Assembly: GCF_051622035.1 (NCBI RefSeq)
Contig: NC_135365.1
Span: 22,215,501 to 22,279,500, forward strand
From: Arctopsyche grandis
Taxonomy: Eukaryota; Arthropoda; Insecta; Trichoptera; Hydropsychidae
Length of the DNA stretch: 64,000 nucleotides
Direction of reading: 5' to 3'
The notes under the pieces are model-generated. The model saw nothing but the letters and a program-made list of their open reading frames with translations, was not told where the DNA came from and ran no database searches. Below, in pieces: positions 38,401 through 50,278 of this stretch. A program made the translations under genes and the position numbers. Numbering within the stretch: position 1 is the stretch's first letter; every line of letters starts with the position of its first letter.

Positions 38401-39237
38401 ATAATTCATGCGAATTGGCTCATCTACCATGTCTTTATAAGTATAAAGGTATTTGTTCGGAACTGTTTATTTATATTGTTAATTCAATGGTTTGAATCGA
38501 ATTTTTTACTAATCAAATTAAAAAAATTATTTCTATTCAAAATTAAAAGTAATCGTCTTTCACTTGTTTTTATAATATAATGCAATTGTTGAAATTCAAA
38601 TGCCTGGTATTCATAATAATCTACTAATTTGGGGAATTATGCTTTATTTCTATTTTTTCAGATAAATTTCGTACAATATTAACAGGACTCTTCAAAGAAC
38701 ACAATCCAGAAGAAGATTCAGATGAAGAACCAATTGATGGTCTTTTTTGCAATGACTGCTATCCCGATTGCGCTTTCACAAAATACAGTACTAAAGTGTC
38801 AACGCAACCACTGATGAAAAATGGAAAGGATTCTAAAATTTTGTAAAAATAAGAAAAAAATAATTGTAATATAATAATTCTATAAATTAAAAATTTTACA
38901 AGAAATTTTTTTTTCACTATTTATTAGGATGCACGTTACAGCTAAGAATTATTCATTGGTTCATATATTTTTTGGAGATGTTGATACGGAATTATACAAG
39001 TTGGATGTAGTGTATTATTGGTTCGAATTAATCAGTGAGTTATTAATTCGATTCGATTTATTAGTTGTATTTTTTTTTTTAATCTTTTCACAATTTCCAG
39101 GTAATCTTGGTGGTATATGTGGTTTGTTCATAGGTCTATCACTAGTCAGTGTATTTGAAATAGTTTATTTTTTGACGATTAGATTAGTCGACGAATTGCA
39201 TAAAAATAAATTTAGCTTTTCGAAGTGTTTTTTCTAA
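35409..39237 (+). CDS. Pickpocket-like DEG/ENaC sodium channel subunit A
   Basis: Ten exons (35409-35605, 35680-35886, 35966-36140, 36221-36357, 37800-37923, 37991-38140, 38262-38448, 38662-38842, 38928-39034, 39101-39237) join in frame to 533 aa. DEG/ENaC subunits form trimeric amiloride-sensitive cation channels in the plasma membrane. TM1 is at about 67-88 (LIWLVVICLAICGAAHMVKL) and is followed by the family signature FPAIAICN (112-119). The large extracellular domain has a cysteine-rich block (YSFSDCIFKCKKQIIRALCK, then CTPFFMPS) and CNDCYPDC before TM2. TM2 (about 490-517) contains GGICGLFIGLSLVSVFE with the G-L-S selectivity-filter tripeptide and the conserved Glu. Exon 1 encodes a basic cytosolic N-terminus. 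Length is normal for insect pickpocket proteins. Intron 4 holds a TTAA element with a nested hAT. AATAAA lies at 39413. Its closest relative is the next gene. Confidence 0.93.
36502..37679. mobile_element. piggyBac-type non-autonomous element, copy B
   Basis: It is flanked by TTAA (36498-36501 and 37680-37683) and begins CCCTATGAATGCTGACCAAC; the right end is GTCAGCACTCAAAGAG. It lies in intron 4 of channel gene A and is interrupted by the hAT element 36911-37499. The site occupied by the small hAT pair in copy A is empty here (near 36740). Confidence 0.9.
36911..37499 (-). mobile_element. hAT element with ZBED5/SCAND3-like transposase fragment
   Basis: The ends TAGTGCTACTCAAAC and GTTTGAGTAGCACTG are inverted. 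The flanks GTATAAAC (36903) and GTCTAAAA (37500) correspond to the single GTCTAAAC in copy C. The minus-strand frame 36967-37401 reads WITKLAYLTDIFCILNDLNL, then ADNTDGLKRKLKTWK, ECYDMFHNLADII and NLSERFDFYFPPDDDPR, a central segment of a hAT transposase. Zinc finger and catalytic parts are missing. Confidence 0.85.
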
Positions 39238-39953
39238 AATCAAGATAATCCCTATTTGAAATTGCTTATTTAAAAAAATAGTATAATCTTATTTTAAAAA
39301 GTATCAATGTTTTAACATCACGTTTGTTACTGTTTTAATTTACTAAAAATTATGACAAAATTATTATTACCTCGCATTTTTTAAAAATTAAATACACAGT
39401 ACATGTACTTTGAATAAAAAAGCTTGAATATCACTGGCTCAAAAATCTGTATATGTGCTCACATTTAAAGAGAAAATTTAGGAATAGTTTTTAGGAATAA
39501 CATTTTTTTTACATCATAACTACTCGCTTTTCTTAAAATTAAAATATTGCTGTTCCAAAACGCCGATTTTTTTAACTATTAAACTTAGATAAAAATATTT
39601 TTAACGATTAATTGATATATTTTGAAATTACAACAAAAAAGTTGATATACGAGTTTAGAGTGTGCAGAATAATGTCGAATTTTAAGATTATACATATGTA
39701 CATACATATACATATGTATATGTATATGAAAATAAACATACGAGCTCTAAGGGTTAACAAATAATTAAATACAAATGTCAATCAATAACTCAAATATTCT
39801 ATCGTGCATGTGTTCTAATTGAGCTTTGATACGAATCTGTAAAAATAAAATATGGATAATTATTACAAAAGTACAATTTGAAAAGCAATTCTAATGCCAA
39901 TAATAAAAGTATCGCGCACTTGAACAATCAATTTTGCAAATATTTAAATCGAA

Positions 39954-42900
39954 ATGATTCGAAAACTTAGAATTTTGAAAAACAGAAAGCCTCGTACTAG
40001 GAATATATTTATAGAGATTGAATCTAACAATGAAGACGGATTGATTATTTTAAAAAAATCCTTGTCCGCTGTTATCAAAGAATATTTACAAAATTCCACT
40101 TTAGCAGGATGTAAAAGAATTGTTGAACCTGGAAGACATCCTGTTGAGAGGTTGGTTTCTAATTTATATTATTATATACATTTGGTTTCATTGTTTATCT
40201 TCTTTTTGCACATTCATAGGTGGATTTGGTTCATTGTAATCTGTTTGGCGATATCTGGTGCCGTGTACATGGTGAAATCGGTTTGGAAGGATTTCGTCCA
40301 AAATCCAACTGTTGTTTCACTGGAAACAGATCAGTATCCAATATGGAAGGTACCGTTCCCGGCAATTGCTATATGCAATGTTAATAAACTAAGCAAATCC
40401 AGGATTGAAGCGTTCGTGAAGGATACGTGAGTTCATATATCAATTTGATTTATCAATTGCAGTGAAAAAATAATACGTTTGGCAACATTTGATATTTAAG
40501 GATGATTAACAAAAACAAGTCAATTGAATCGACAGTGAGTGGATTCCGCAACTTGGGAACTTTGATCGATTATAACAGTCCTAATTTAGAAACATTCGAA
40601 GATTTTATTGGGTTCGTAAAGGAGAATTACGATATTGATGTGGAAACTAGATCGATAGACTTCAAGAAAATAATGAAGACGGTTTTATCAAATTATAGAT
40701 TCATTTAATAGATCATTTTATACAGCGATCTGATTTATAACTTTGTTTATTATTTTAACAGTTGTCTCCATTATGTGAAAATATGTTGTTGCGTTGTAAA
40801 TGGATGGGCAATATGGTAGATTGCAGTGAATTCTTTGAGATGGATGTCACTTCAGAGGGATTCTGCTGCACGTTTAACCACATTCCGAAAACCTCTAAGT
40901 ACTAATATATAAGTACCGTTATAAATGCGTTTTGCCACTGATGACGTATGTATGTGAAACTTGGACATTAAACGCCAATATGCTACACAAAGTCCAATGC
41001 ACTCAAAGAAGTATGGAGCGCTGAATGCTCGGCATAACGAAGAAAGACAGGAAGTGTAACACGTGGGTGAAAAGTATGACAAGGGTCTTGGAATATAGTG
41101 AATAGACTAAAGAGATTGACATGGCAATGGGTGCAGTGCCGGCCTTACACCCGATGGCGCCCTCGGGTTATTTTTTCTAAACACCCTTAGAAAAAACTTT
41201 CGCCTTCGACGCTCTAATCTAAAATTTTGAATGGCTTTTGGCGCTCTAATTTTAAATTTTAAAGCGCCTTTGGTGCATCGTTTGGCGCCCTGACCCAGCC
41301 CCCCCCTCTTAAAACCGGTACTGAATAGCTGGGTCACGTGGCTAGAAGAATGGACGAAAGGTGGACAAAAGGAGTCCTACAATAGAACCCGAGAAAATGC
41401 AAAAGGGTAAAAGGAAGAACGCAGTGAAGATAGGTAGACAAAATTAGGAAAATGTGTGGGGTGAGATGGATGAGAATTGCGCAAAACAGAGACGAGTGAA
41501 AGCGTGTTGGAGAGGCCTTCATCTAGCAGTGTATGGTGAACGACTGTAGATGATGATGATGATGATGAGGATGATGATGATATTTATAAAAGTTGCCGAT
41601 TTTGCACGTTAGTGTTTTTGGGTATTTGGAAAGAGAAGGGACGAAACAGAGAACCACTGTAAAATTTCCATCAAACAGATTTTACCTGTCTTAACTAAAT
41701 CAGCACATTAAAATTTATTTAGGCTAAATGGAAGCTTTGACAAACAATATTTTTAATTTTAGAGAAAAGCCGAAATACTTGAAGTCTGCAGGCACTCTAT
41801 ATGGTCTGTCTATAGTACTAGATCCTCAATTGGACGATTATGTGTATCCAGCACACATTTCACAAGGATTCAAAGTATGTATTGTACTGTTTTTCGCTTT
41901 CAAAATGCAGTTAATTCAGTTTCTAATGACTTTATATGCAGATACACGTGTTTTATACACACGATTACCCAGACCAACACACCGGTAATACGGTGGTCAG
42001 ATTCATACCCGTCGATAGCAGAGTTAGTATCAACGTCGTTGCTCGAACGATCCGTAGTGTACCTGCGGTAAAACAGTTCTCGATACATCAGGTACCCATT
42101 ATCAAAATTCTTGATAGTGGATAATGTAATAAACATATATAATCCTAAAGCCTTCCAAGAACGTATTTCTAAGATAAATTAAAATTTCGATTTTCAGCGA
42201 AAGTGCATGTTTAAAGATGATCTCTCAGAAAAGTACAACGGAAAATATAGCTTCAGTGACTGCATTTTTATGTGCAAAAGAAGAATAATTCGAGCTTTAT
42301 GTAAATGTACACCATTTTTCATGCCAAGCAATATAAACAATTCCTGCGGATTGCTTCATGTGCCTTGTCTTTACAAGTATAAAGGTATTTGTTTTTCCAC
42401 GATTTTAAGCTTTTACTGTTATTTATACAGGTAGATTTGATATTTTATTAATTTATTAAAAAATCAACAGACAATAGATGTAGAAATGCATACAATAAAG
42501 AGATAAATGTTACAAAAATAGCATCTGAGCCCAATTAGAGATTTTTGCAAATTACATAATATAATATACATAAAGAAGGACATAGGTAGATATAAACATA
42601 AAAATAACAAATATACAATACAGTGCTATCAATATTGTAAATAAAAAGAGGTATGTCAAAAAGAGGGACAGAAGAGAATAATTATCATCAATATCATAAT
42701 TTAAGCTTGTATGTATGAAAGTTCCATGAATTTCTAGAACATGATTAAATATAATAGTGCATGACTAAACATATAGTGATAGAATATTACATAAAAATTA
42801 TAAAATAGAACCGAATATATCAACCTCATTTAGCTCCCCGTTGAACATACGGTAAACACGCTGTAGATAGAAATATTTTAGGGTATTAGCTTTGCATGGA

Positions 42901-44536
42901 TTAATTGAAAAGAGTGTAGCGTTTCTAGTATACCTAACTGTGATCCTGAAACCAACCTCGTTCAGTAAATCGGGACAATCAAGGAAACAATTTAGGATCT
43001 TAAATATAAATGTAGCATTAGTGAGTCGTCGCCTGATTGATTGTTGAAGGATAGGAGTTTTAAAATATCGGGAACAGAAGTATGAGTGTAGATAGGAAAA
43101 CGGTAGCGTAAGGATTTAATAAATTTTAGTTGGACTTTTTCAATACAATTATATGTACAAATAAAATTTAGATAAAACCAGATAATTGAGGCAAATTCAA
43201 GGTGAGACCTTAAAAATATAGTAATTTAAGTACATGAGGATCATTAAAGGATTTACATAGTTGAGTGGAATAAGAATCCAAGAGATTTGTATACTTTATT
43301 ACTAATGAAGGAAATATGTTCAAAGTAGTCGAGTTTATTATTAAGTATTACAACAAGATCTTTAATAGAAGAGGATGTATTTAAAATTGAATGGTTTAAT
43401 TGGTAATGATAAGTGATAATATTTTTATTTCTGGTAAAGTTTAAGATATGTAGAACATATTTCAGGATTTAGAAAAAGGTCGTTATTTAAGCAATATATA
43501 GCAAATCTATCCAAATCTTCTATGTTTATAACAATCGTGTATGGTGTAAATAGGTTTATAATTTTATGTGTCATCAGCATAAAGGAGTATATGTAGAAGA
43601 GTGTTTAAACATATAAGAAATATCATTAATATACAGTAAGAAAAATAAGTGACCTAAATGCAATTCTTGTGGGACTCCGGAGGGGATAGATCCAAGTGGG
43701 GAATTGAAACCATTTAGAGTACTAATTTGATGACGGTTTAAAATGTACGAGGAGATCCAGTGAAATAGAGTTCTTCAGATTCCAAGGGATCAAAGTTTAT
43801 TAAGTAGTAGCTGATGAGTGATTTCTTACTGTTTCTTACTGATAATTTCTAAAACTACTACTGTCACCAAGTTAACAGCTAAAAAAAAAATTACGTACTT
43901 CCATAATGAAACACGATGGTATAATACCAAAAAACTCAGATGTGCTTTGGTCTTATTTTTCAGATAAATTCCGCACGATATTAACAGGGCTCTTCAAAGA
44001 ATACGATCCTGAAGAAGAATTGGATCAAGAACCAATTGATGGTCTCTTCTGCAAGGATTGCTATCCAGACTGCAGTTCTACAAAATACAGCACTAAAGTT
44101 ACAGCACAACCACTGATGAAGAATGGAAAGGAAGCTGAAATTTTGTAAAAAAAAATCAATTGTAAAAATGATTTATACAGTGTTCATTTCATCTTACATA
44201 TGTATGTATGTATATATTTTATTTTTCAGGATGCAGGTTACAGCTAAGAATTATTCATTAGTTCACATATTCTTTGAAGATGTCGATACGGAATTATATA
44301 AGTTGGATGTAGTGTATTATTGGTTCGAATTATTAAGTGGGTTATTTATTTGATTTGAAATACGAATTTCATGTTTTTTTATTTAAAACTTTTCTCAATT
44401 TTCAGGCAATCTTGGTGGTATATGTAGTTTGTTCATAGGTCTATCATTCGTCAGTGTATTTGAAATTGTTTATTTTTTAACGGTTAGATTAGTCGACGAA
44501 TTGTATAAGAATAGATTTAGCTTTTCGAAGTGTTAG
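39954..44536 (+). CDS. Pickpocket-like DEG/ENaC sodium channel subunit B
   Basis: Ten exons (39954-40150, 40220-40426, 40501-40681, 40762-40898, 41763-41874, 41942-42091, 42198-42384, 43964-44144, 44230-44336, 44406-44536) join in frame to 529 aa, with intron phases identical to channel gene A. It carries the same features: TM1 (WIWFIVICLAISGAVYMVKS), FPAIAICN, the cysteine block YSFSDCIFMCKRRIIRALCK, CKDCYPDC, and TM2 with GGICSLFIGLSFVSVFE. Exon 3 is two codons longer and exon 5 four codons shorter than in A; all other internal exons have equal length. The promoter regions are also alike (shared CACTTGAA and TCGAAATG contexts before each start). This is a tandem duplicate with an offset of about 4.5 kb. 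Introns 4 and 7 carry insertions not present in A. No stops or frameshifts, so both copies appear functional. Confidence 0.93.
40925..41580 (+). pseudogene. RTE-like retrotransposon 3' fragment in channel B intron 4
   Basis: Relics include ETWTLNANMLHKVQCTQRSM (40949 on), then ITKKDRK and, after the hAT interruption, GHVARRMDERWTKGVLQ followed by a stop. It ends in a (GAT)n tail at 41549-41580. This matches the C-terminus of RTE/BovB-like pol proteins. It is interrupted by the short hAT element 41134-41323. Confidence 0.75.
41134..41323. mobile_element. Short hAT element
   Basis: The start CAGTGCCGGCCTTAC and end AAAACCGGTACTG are inverted. The flanks AATGGGTG and AATAGCTG match at six of eight positions. 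Its left half recurs inside the element at 14317. Confidence 0.65.
42440..43830 (-). pseudogene. Non-LTR retrotransposon, antisense in channel B intron 7
   Basis: On the minus strand the relic includes SGVPQELHLGHLFFLLYIND and LYADDT (the catalytic YADD), followed by the same thumb-region and 3'-end text as the copy at 30183, and a tail near 42445 after TGTCTGTTGATTTTTTAA. Several frameshifts and stops make it inactive. It enlarges intron 7 to 1579 bp, against 213 bp in channel gene A. Confidence 0.8.
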
Positions 44537-44633
44537 AATCAGAATAATTCCAATAATTAAAATTGTTTCTTTAAAAAAAAGTTGATGCGAGTATCAAATA
44601 ATCTGTGGTTAAATTTCAAAATGGTTTGTTTTA

Positions 44634-45227
44634 CCCTTTGAATGCTGACCAACGCCGATCAGTGTTTTGCCAGCAAGTCCATGGGCCTGAAAAACATCGA
44701 TAGGCATTGTACATTGAGCATGTAAGAAGTAAACAAGAATACATACGAAGTAAACAAGAATACTTAAGCATTGAAAAAAAAAATGCATTGAACATGGGTC
44801 GTGTAATCCGTGTCATTCAATCGACGACGTTTATAAAGACTCGTTTACACCGGAATTTCTGAAGTTATAACCATAGCAGAATCTCCCGATGGACATCCCT
44901 AACTGCCGAGTATTTTAAATTGTGTCTTGGCATTTAGATTTTGACCATTACATTTTAACAACAATGAAGAAGATGGAACTAGTTTTGGAAAAATAAATTC
45001 ATTAATAGAATTATTTTGTTTATTTTATATTGTTGCAAGATATATTAGAAAGTCTAAACACACCTTTACAAAACTCGAAATCCTCGGCGGTAGTATCTAG
45101 GGTAGTGATCTAGGGTTTGTTTTGATTAGCTAAAATTCTTATACCTTCTTTCTATTGGATATATAAATAATTCTAGTTGGAAATGTTGGAGAAATTTTCA
45201 ACAGAAAAGACGTCAGCACTCAAAGGG
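44634..45227. mobile_element. piggyBac-type non-autonomous element, copy C (uninterrupted)
   Basis: It begins CCCTTTGAATGCTGACCAAC after TTTA and ends GTCAGCACTCAAAGGG before TTAA (45228-45231). At 594 bp it is the copy without nested elements, preserving both empty sites GTTATAAC (near 44866) and GTCTAAAC (near 45051) that are filled in copies A and B. Confidence 0.9.
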
Positions 45228-45231
45228 TTAA

Positions 45232-47361
45232 ATTGAGTTGACTCTGGAGTTATCTAATATAGCACAATTGATTGATTTATTTCATATATATGTATGTAAA
45301 TGTCTTCATTGGTTTTTTCAAGCAAATATAAATTCATTTGTTTAGTTTTAAAATTTGCCTTCTTTGTAAGCATGAATATTTTGACTATTGAAATGAATAT
45401 TTACATACATTAATGCTAAAATTGTATTTTTATTTTGCTGTTAGTACTTCTAGTATATAATAAATTATTTCTTGTGAGAATAAATACTAAAAAAAATGTA
45501 GCTGTTTTTCAATTTTGTACATATTTATTATATTATTCAGACATCTGTGGATAGACCCGATAATTTTTACAAGGCTCTCCTATGTATTTTGCTCATTGTT
45601 GTCGAGTGCAGAGTTTATGAGTAGGTTGAAAACTAAAGAGCAAATATAAAATTAACATTGTAAATATACTGGTTGTAAATAAAATTTGGAATATTTCTAA
45701 CTGTAGAAATACTACTTATTATTATTGGTTACTAGTTGTTTTACCCGGCTCCGCCCAGTATTTGTAATATAAACAGCTTAAGCATGGCGAATCTAATAGT
45801 AAATATTCATATGTTTTTTTATTAAATTTATTTGAATCGAAAAAGGACTTTTTCTATATGTACATATGTACGTACATAGCTGTTGAGCATAAAAGATTTC
45901 TCTTAAGTTTAATTAAAAGATTTCTAGACTATATTTTTGATTTAACGTGTGTACTTGTTATATGTATTATATTTATTTTAATAATGAATTTAAATTTCAA
46001 ATATGTCAGTTCTATATATCATACATATGTAATAAATTTGATATGAGCTTGTATCAATTACGAATACACTTCGATCAATTATTACTGACTACATAACATT
46101 TAAATTAAGTTACAAATAGATAATACTGTAATAAAAAAAATATAAACATATGAACCGTTATATCTGTAAATGGCAAAAGTCCACTTTTCTTCATTTCAAG
46201 AAATATTTCGCAAAATATTAAATATAATGTTTTACGTATAACAATATTTAAAAATATTGGTAGTCTGTAATACGTTTATTCTGCTTGTCCGAGATTCTAG
46301 AAATATTGAATTAAAATAAGTGATAATCATTTGAAATATGTAGTGTTTTTCGAACTGAAATTTGGACATACTTAGATATCGATTAAAATTAATATATAAT
46401 GCACTATTTTTATGTATTTTCGAAAGTTTCTTTTGAACCATATTTCGGTCAAAGGTCATCGATATAAATCGGTCGTGTTTGATTTTTAACGATGTATCAT
46501 GTGAAAATTTTAGTTTTATGCAAAATTATGGTTTCGTTAAGTTCTGCGTGTGACATAACTGGAACTGTATTTATTGCTCGATCGGAAAAACTACGCTTCA
46601 TCGATCAAGCGAAACGCATCGAGCAGTCGTACTCTGCGAAAAAGTGGAAAAATAAATCGAAATCATTTGCTTTTTTAATACTATTTACATGTACGTGTCA
46701 CAATAATTACGTGTGTAGTATATTCAAATAAAATAAAAAGTGAAACAAACATGTCAAGGACTATATTGCGATTTCACTCTTGGAATATTTAAAAAAAAAT
46801 AATAATACGATAATAATATTTTAATTTTAATATTATTTTTCATATCTTATACATATCTAAAAAAATATATTTCAAAATTAATAATTTAATATACGAAACA
46901 TTATATTAAAAAAATAAAAATTAATGAACATACATACATATGTATAATATGAATGATAAACCGAAATTCTTTTCATTTAAAAAAAATGTATTACTGCATA
47001 TCATTCTCAATTTCATTATTGATTTAGTAAATTAGGGTCTAGCTGCATTCCAGAATCTGTTCCATTTTTCTGTCTTCTGTCATCGTCTTCCAATTGAATG
47101 CATTTGCCATCCACTTTTCAGACAAGCAGTCATTTATTACTCGTTTAAGATTGTTTAATTGAATAACATACCATGAAATAAGTTGCATGACACGCCATTC
47201 ATCTAAAATTTAGAGTGGGGTGTCGATGAGTAAATTGATTGAAATTGATGTCAATTAAAATGGATTATGACAAGAGACGAATTCTCTTTCGTGTTCTTTT
47301 GTAATTAAAATCTGACAAAACGAGAGGATGGCGGAAAGGAAATATATAAGGTTACTTACCA
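45232..47361. other. Intergenic, mostly AT-rich
   Basis: No gene is recognised. A dispersed repeat starts at 45733. A 79-codon frame at 46492-46731 (with DITGTVFIARSEKLRF) resembles nothing known to me. Confidence 0.35.
45733..45860 (+). repeat. Dispersed repeat starting ACTAGTTGTTTTACCCGGCT
   Basis: The start and the next 110 bases (CGCCCAGTATTTGTAATATA, then GGCGAATCTAATAGTAAATA) match 62578-62700. The class was not determined. Confidence 0.6.
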
Positions 47362-47364
47362 TAA

Positions 47365-47501
47365 GGGCCGTAAACTTTGTCGGCCGACTAGTTGCGCGAC
47401 ACGAAAAAGTTGACGGGTGTGGCATGTCCCATCTACCTGCATGCATTGGTCTGGTCGCCCTCAACCCAGTCGCTCGCAAGTCGCACGGTGCGGCCCGGCC
47501 C
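47365..47501. mobile_element. PIF/Harbinger-type MITE, second copy
   Basis: It begins GGGCCGTAAACTTTGTCGGC and ends GGTGCGGCCCGGCCC, flanked by TAA on both sides (47362-47364, 47502-47504). It is the inverse of the element at 7501-7675, sharing CTGCATGCATTGGTCTGGTC. Confidence 0.8.
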
Positions 47502-47504
47502 TAA

Positions 47505-47659
47505 GGCCTTGTTCATAGTCTCGACAAAGTCGCAGAAGTGTCGCTGTTCATACTAATGTCTAATTGTGTTCATAGTAAGCGCGACAAACTGTCGCGTTTA
47601 CTATGAACACTATTAGACATTAGTATGAACAGCGACACTTCTGCGACTTTGTCGCAGCC
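47505..47659. mobile_element. Long perfect hairpin element with TAA flanks
   Basis: GACAAAGTCGCAGAAGTGTC, then GCTGTTCATACTAATGTC, pairs with its complement on the right over about 60 bp; the centre is GCGACA/TGTCGC. It is flanked by TAA at 47502-47504 and 47660-47662, sharing one TAA with the preceding MITE. Confidence 0.75.
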
Positions 47660-47739
47660 TAAGACGTTAAGATGGTCAAAATTGTAGCATTTTTTAAACG
47701 TGTCTATTACGATTATTTTTCTTTTTTCTTATTTCTCTA

Positions 47740-47890
47740 TTTTTATCTATTGCTGACCAAACCGCGCAAAATGGCAAAGTTTCAAAACGATCGGAAGAAT
47801 GTAGGGTATAATATAAATATGTTGTCAGACCAATGAGCGAAGCGAAATATATGTAGAGGAGCCTTGTAAAAACACAGATTGTACACTATT
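47740..47890 (-). repeat. Dispersed repeat fragment
   Basis: TGACCAAACCGCGCAAAATG, then GCAAAGTTTCAAAACGAT, is the reverse complement of text at 63341-63382. The class is unknown. Confidence 0.5.
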
Positions 47891-49365
47891 AGAAAACTTT
47901 CACAAGAAAAATCAATCTAATTATTAATAATACATATGTTTATGTATGTGTATGTGGTTTGTAAAATATAAAATGTAAAACCTTGAAATAAAGTTTTATA
48001 AAAAGTATACTATAAACATATAATAGCTCACGTATTCCTCGCAAAGGGGGCGACTTTTTATTTCAATAAAAAACCGTAGAATATTTAAAAGTATTTATTA
48101 TAAAGGTATGTGTCTTTCAATGCTAAAAGATTTATAAGAACGTTTATTATATGTTTTTGCATGCTGTGCAATTACGACGTAAACAGTGTTTTTATTTTAT
48201 ATTATAAATTTTGTACTGGAAACAAATACATACGTGTAATTTGAAACTGTTCAAATGGCCAACATTAGAAATTGCTATCTTTCAATTTGCAGAACTCGTT
48301 CTCTAATTGGACTTCTGAAATCCCTTGAGATTCCGTTTACTTTCTAAGCGTAATAATGTCCGAGATAACGGATCGAGAAAAACTCGTAACGAAACTGTAA
48401 ATAAAATTAATTAATCGACTCATCGATAACATGTAAGGACGAAATCATTGACTATTACTAATTGTTTGTATTTTGCGAATTCAACAATAGGGTTGTCTGT
48501 CAATATTCTTGCTCACAATTACTGCATGTATGGAATCTATAAATATATATGTATAATATATTATTTAGATATGGACATAAATTGATGCATATTTAGTGCG
48601 ACTTCGAATTAGATTAAAAATGCAAAGGAAATATGAAAATATTTGGTAACTTTTTACAGATGGTCAAATAATTGTAGGCCCATATTTCAAAATCGATACA
48701 GGCCTACAACCTTAGACTTCACGTGTCCACCAATTTGTCCAAAACTGAAATACTAGTATGTACATATACATATGTTAATCAATAATTCTTGAGATATTAT
48801 AATTTTGTTTGCTGAAATCAGATAGACGAGTTTCTTTTTGGAATAAATTGATTTATCATTATATCCATGTGTAGGTATTTTATGATTATGTAATATCATG
48901 TTCATACATACGTGAAATGTAGAATAGAACTTTACAATATGGAAATTTAGAACTTTGTTTTCTTTTTAGTTGTGACTTGCTTACTTCAGGTTCTATGGTG
49001 TCATATTAATCAATATTTCTCCGACAACCTGTCTCATAAACACTGCTCTCAAACAGAAAACCTCATTTTTATTGCTTTTAACATAATAGGGCCCCATGTC
49101 TCAAGACAGTGGAAGTTTTTGAAAGTAAATATAACTATTATGCATTTCTCTATTGAAAAATAATAACTGCTTCTTTGATGATTATTGCTTAATTTATGAA
49201 TTTTCATGGCTTGGAAATTACGTCCAATATATTCTAAATACAAAACTTTGAATTAAAGCACCATTATAAATAAATCAAGTAATTCAAAAACAAGAAAAAG
49301 TGTTTTCCCCAAAGGTGTCGAAATGTATAATTTCATGTCCGAATTTATCGGAGGTTCTAAGGCCA
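47891..49365. other. Intergenic, nothing recognised
   Basis: AT-rich DNA with many CATACATATGTA-type motifs; no gene supported on either strand. Confidence 0.35.
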
Positions 49366-49369
49366 TTAA

Positions 49370-49650
49370 GGGCGAAAACACACAGCACTGTACGTTGCAC
49401 GTGGTTTTTTTTAGATACTTTTAAACATGCCAAAAAATTGGGCCGTGCCTTGTACATATTCATGGAACCCCCAGCACGCCCCGCCCCAAAATAACCCTCT
49501 TGAGTGTACTCGGTAAAATTGTATCCTTGTATTTATCCTTGCTTGACAGTGATCGATAACAGTGTATCCCATATTTGAAGAAATTTAGGAGATCAATCAC
49601 AGCGGGGAGACACGCAAACGACGTGCCGTTCTTCCCTGTGTGATTTCGCC
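49370..49650. mobile_element. TTAA inverted-repeat element, full-length 281 bp
   Basis: Ends GGGCGAAAACACACAG and CTGTGTGATTTCGCC are flanked by perfect TTAA on both sides (49366-49369 and 49651-49654). It contains one arm of the family hairpin (CTTGACAGTGATCGATAACA). Confidence 0.85.
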
Positions 49651-49954
49651 TTAATGCATTCTTACGAGGTGTAAAAAAAGTAGATGTAAATAATGTAAGT
49701 GTATAAGATTTACATATGTACTTTGGCAATTTAAATGAAGTGTATTGTCAATTTAAAAACATTTGTGTTTGTTATTGACATGAAATTATACATCTCAGCA
49801 CCGTTGTGGAAAACACATTTTCTTGTTTTGCATTTCTTGCTCTATTTATAATTAAGTTTTAATTCAAAGTTTTGTATTCGGAACACATGCTTATTACATA
49901 CCTCCTTTTTATGTATATATATATGTATACTTTGTATAAAAAAAGGGTAAATGG

Positions 49955-50146
49955 ATTATTTCGCACATTGCGATCGCGTGCATGACAATCGTTGGCACAA
50001 AAATTGCGAATACGGAATATCTGGCACTCGAATTCTCGTTAGTACAATGCGTGGTGTGACTTTCGATTGATGGAGTTTTTGGGTGCCAGATGTTCCGTGA
50101 TCGAGATTTTACTGACGTACGTGAGATCGCTTTTTGCGGAATTATC
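49955..50146. mobile_element. Short inverted-repeat element next to a promoter
   Basis: It has the same family and orientation as 19772-19938. The left end is ATTATTTCGCACATTGCGAT, the right end GATCGCTTTTTGCGGAATTA, with shared interior TTTTTGGGTGCCAGATGTTC. It ends 100 bp before the initiator at 50246. Confidence 0.65.
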
Positions 50147-50243
50147 ACCGAACTAAAAAAAAGAGTCTTCAGATGTGCATGCCTGTAATTTAAGGGTGTG
50201 CGTAGACCACTTAGCGGTTCGCTCAATGTCAGTTGTCCAATCT

Positions 50244-50278
50244 TCAGTCGGTGTTGGGCTTTTGTTCCGGTTGGTCGT
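50244..50278 (+). promoter_or_regulatory. Inr + DPE core promoter
   Basis: TCAGTC (50244-50249) matches the arthropod initiator TCAKTY exactly with A+1 at 50246. GGTCGT at 50273-50278 fills +28 to +33 and matches the downstream promoter element RGWCGT, at the spacing required in Drosophila. No TATA box is at -30, as usual for DPE promoters. GC content is locally raised. Confidence 0.65.

Noticed and set aside
46492-46731. 79-codon frame
   Set aside because: No domain, no splice partners, AT-rich context; likely chance.
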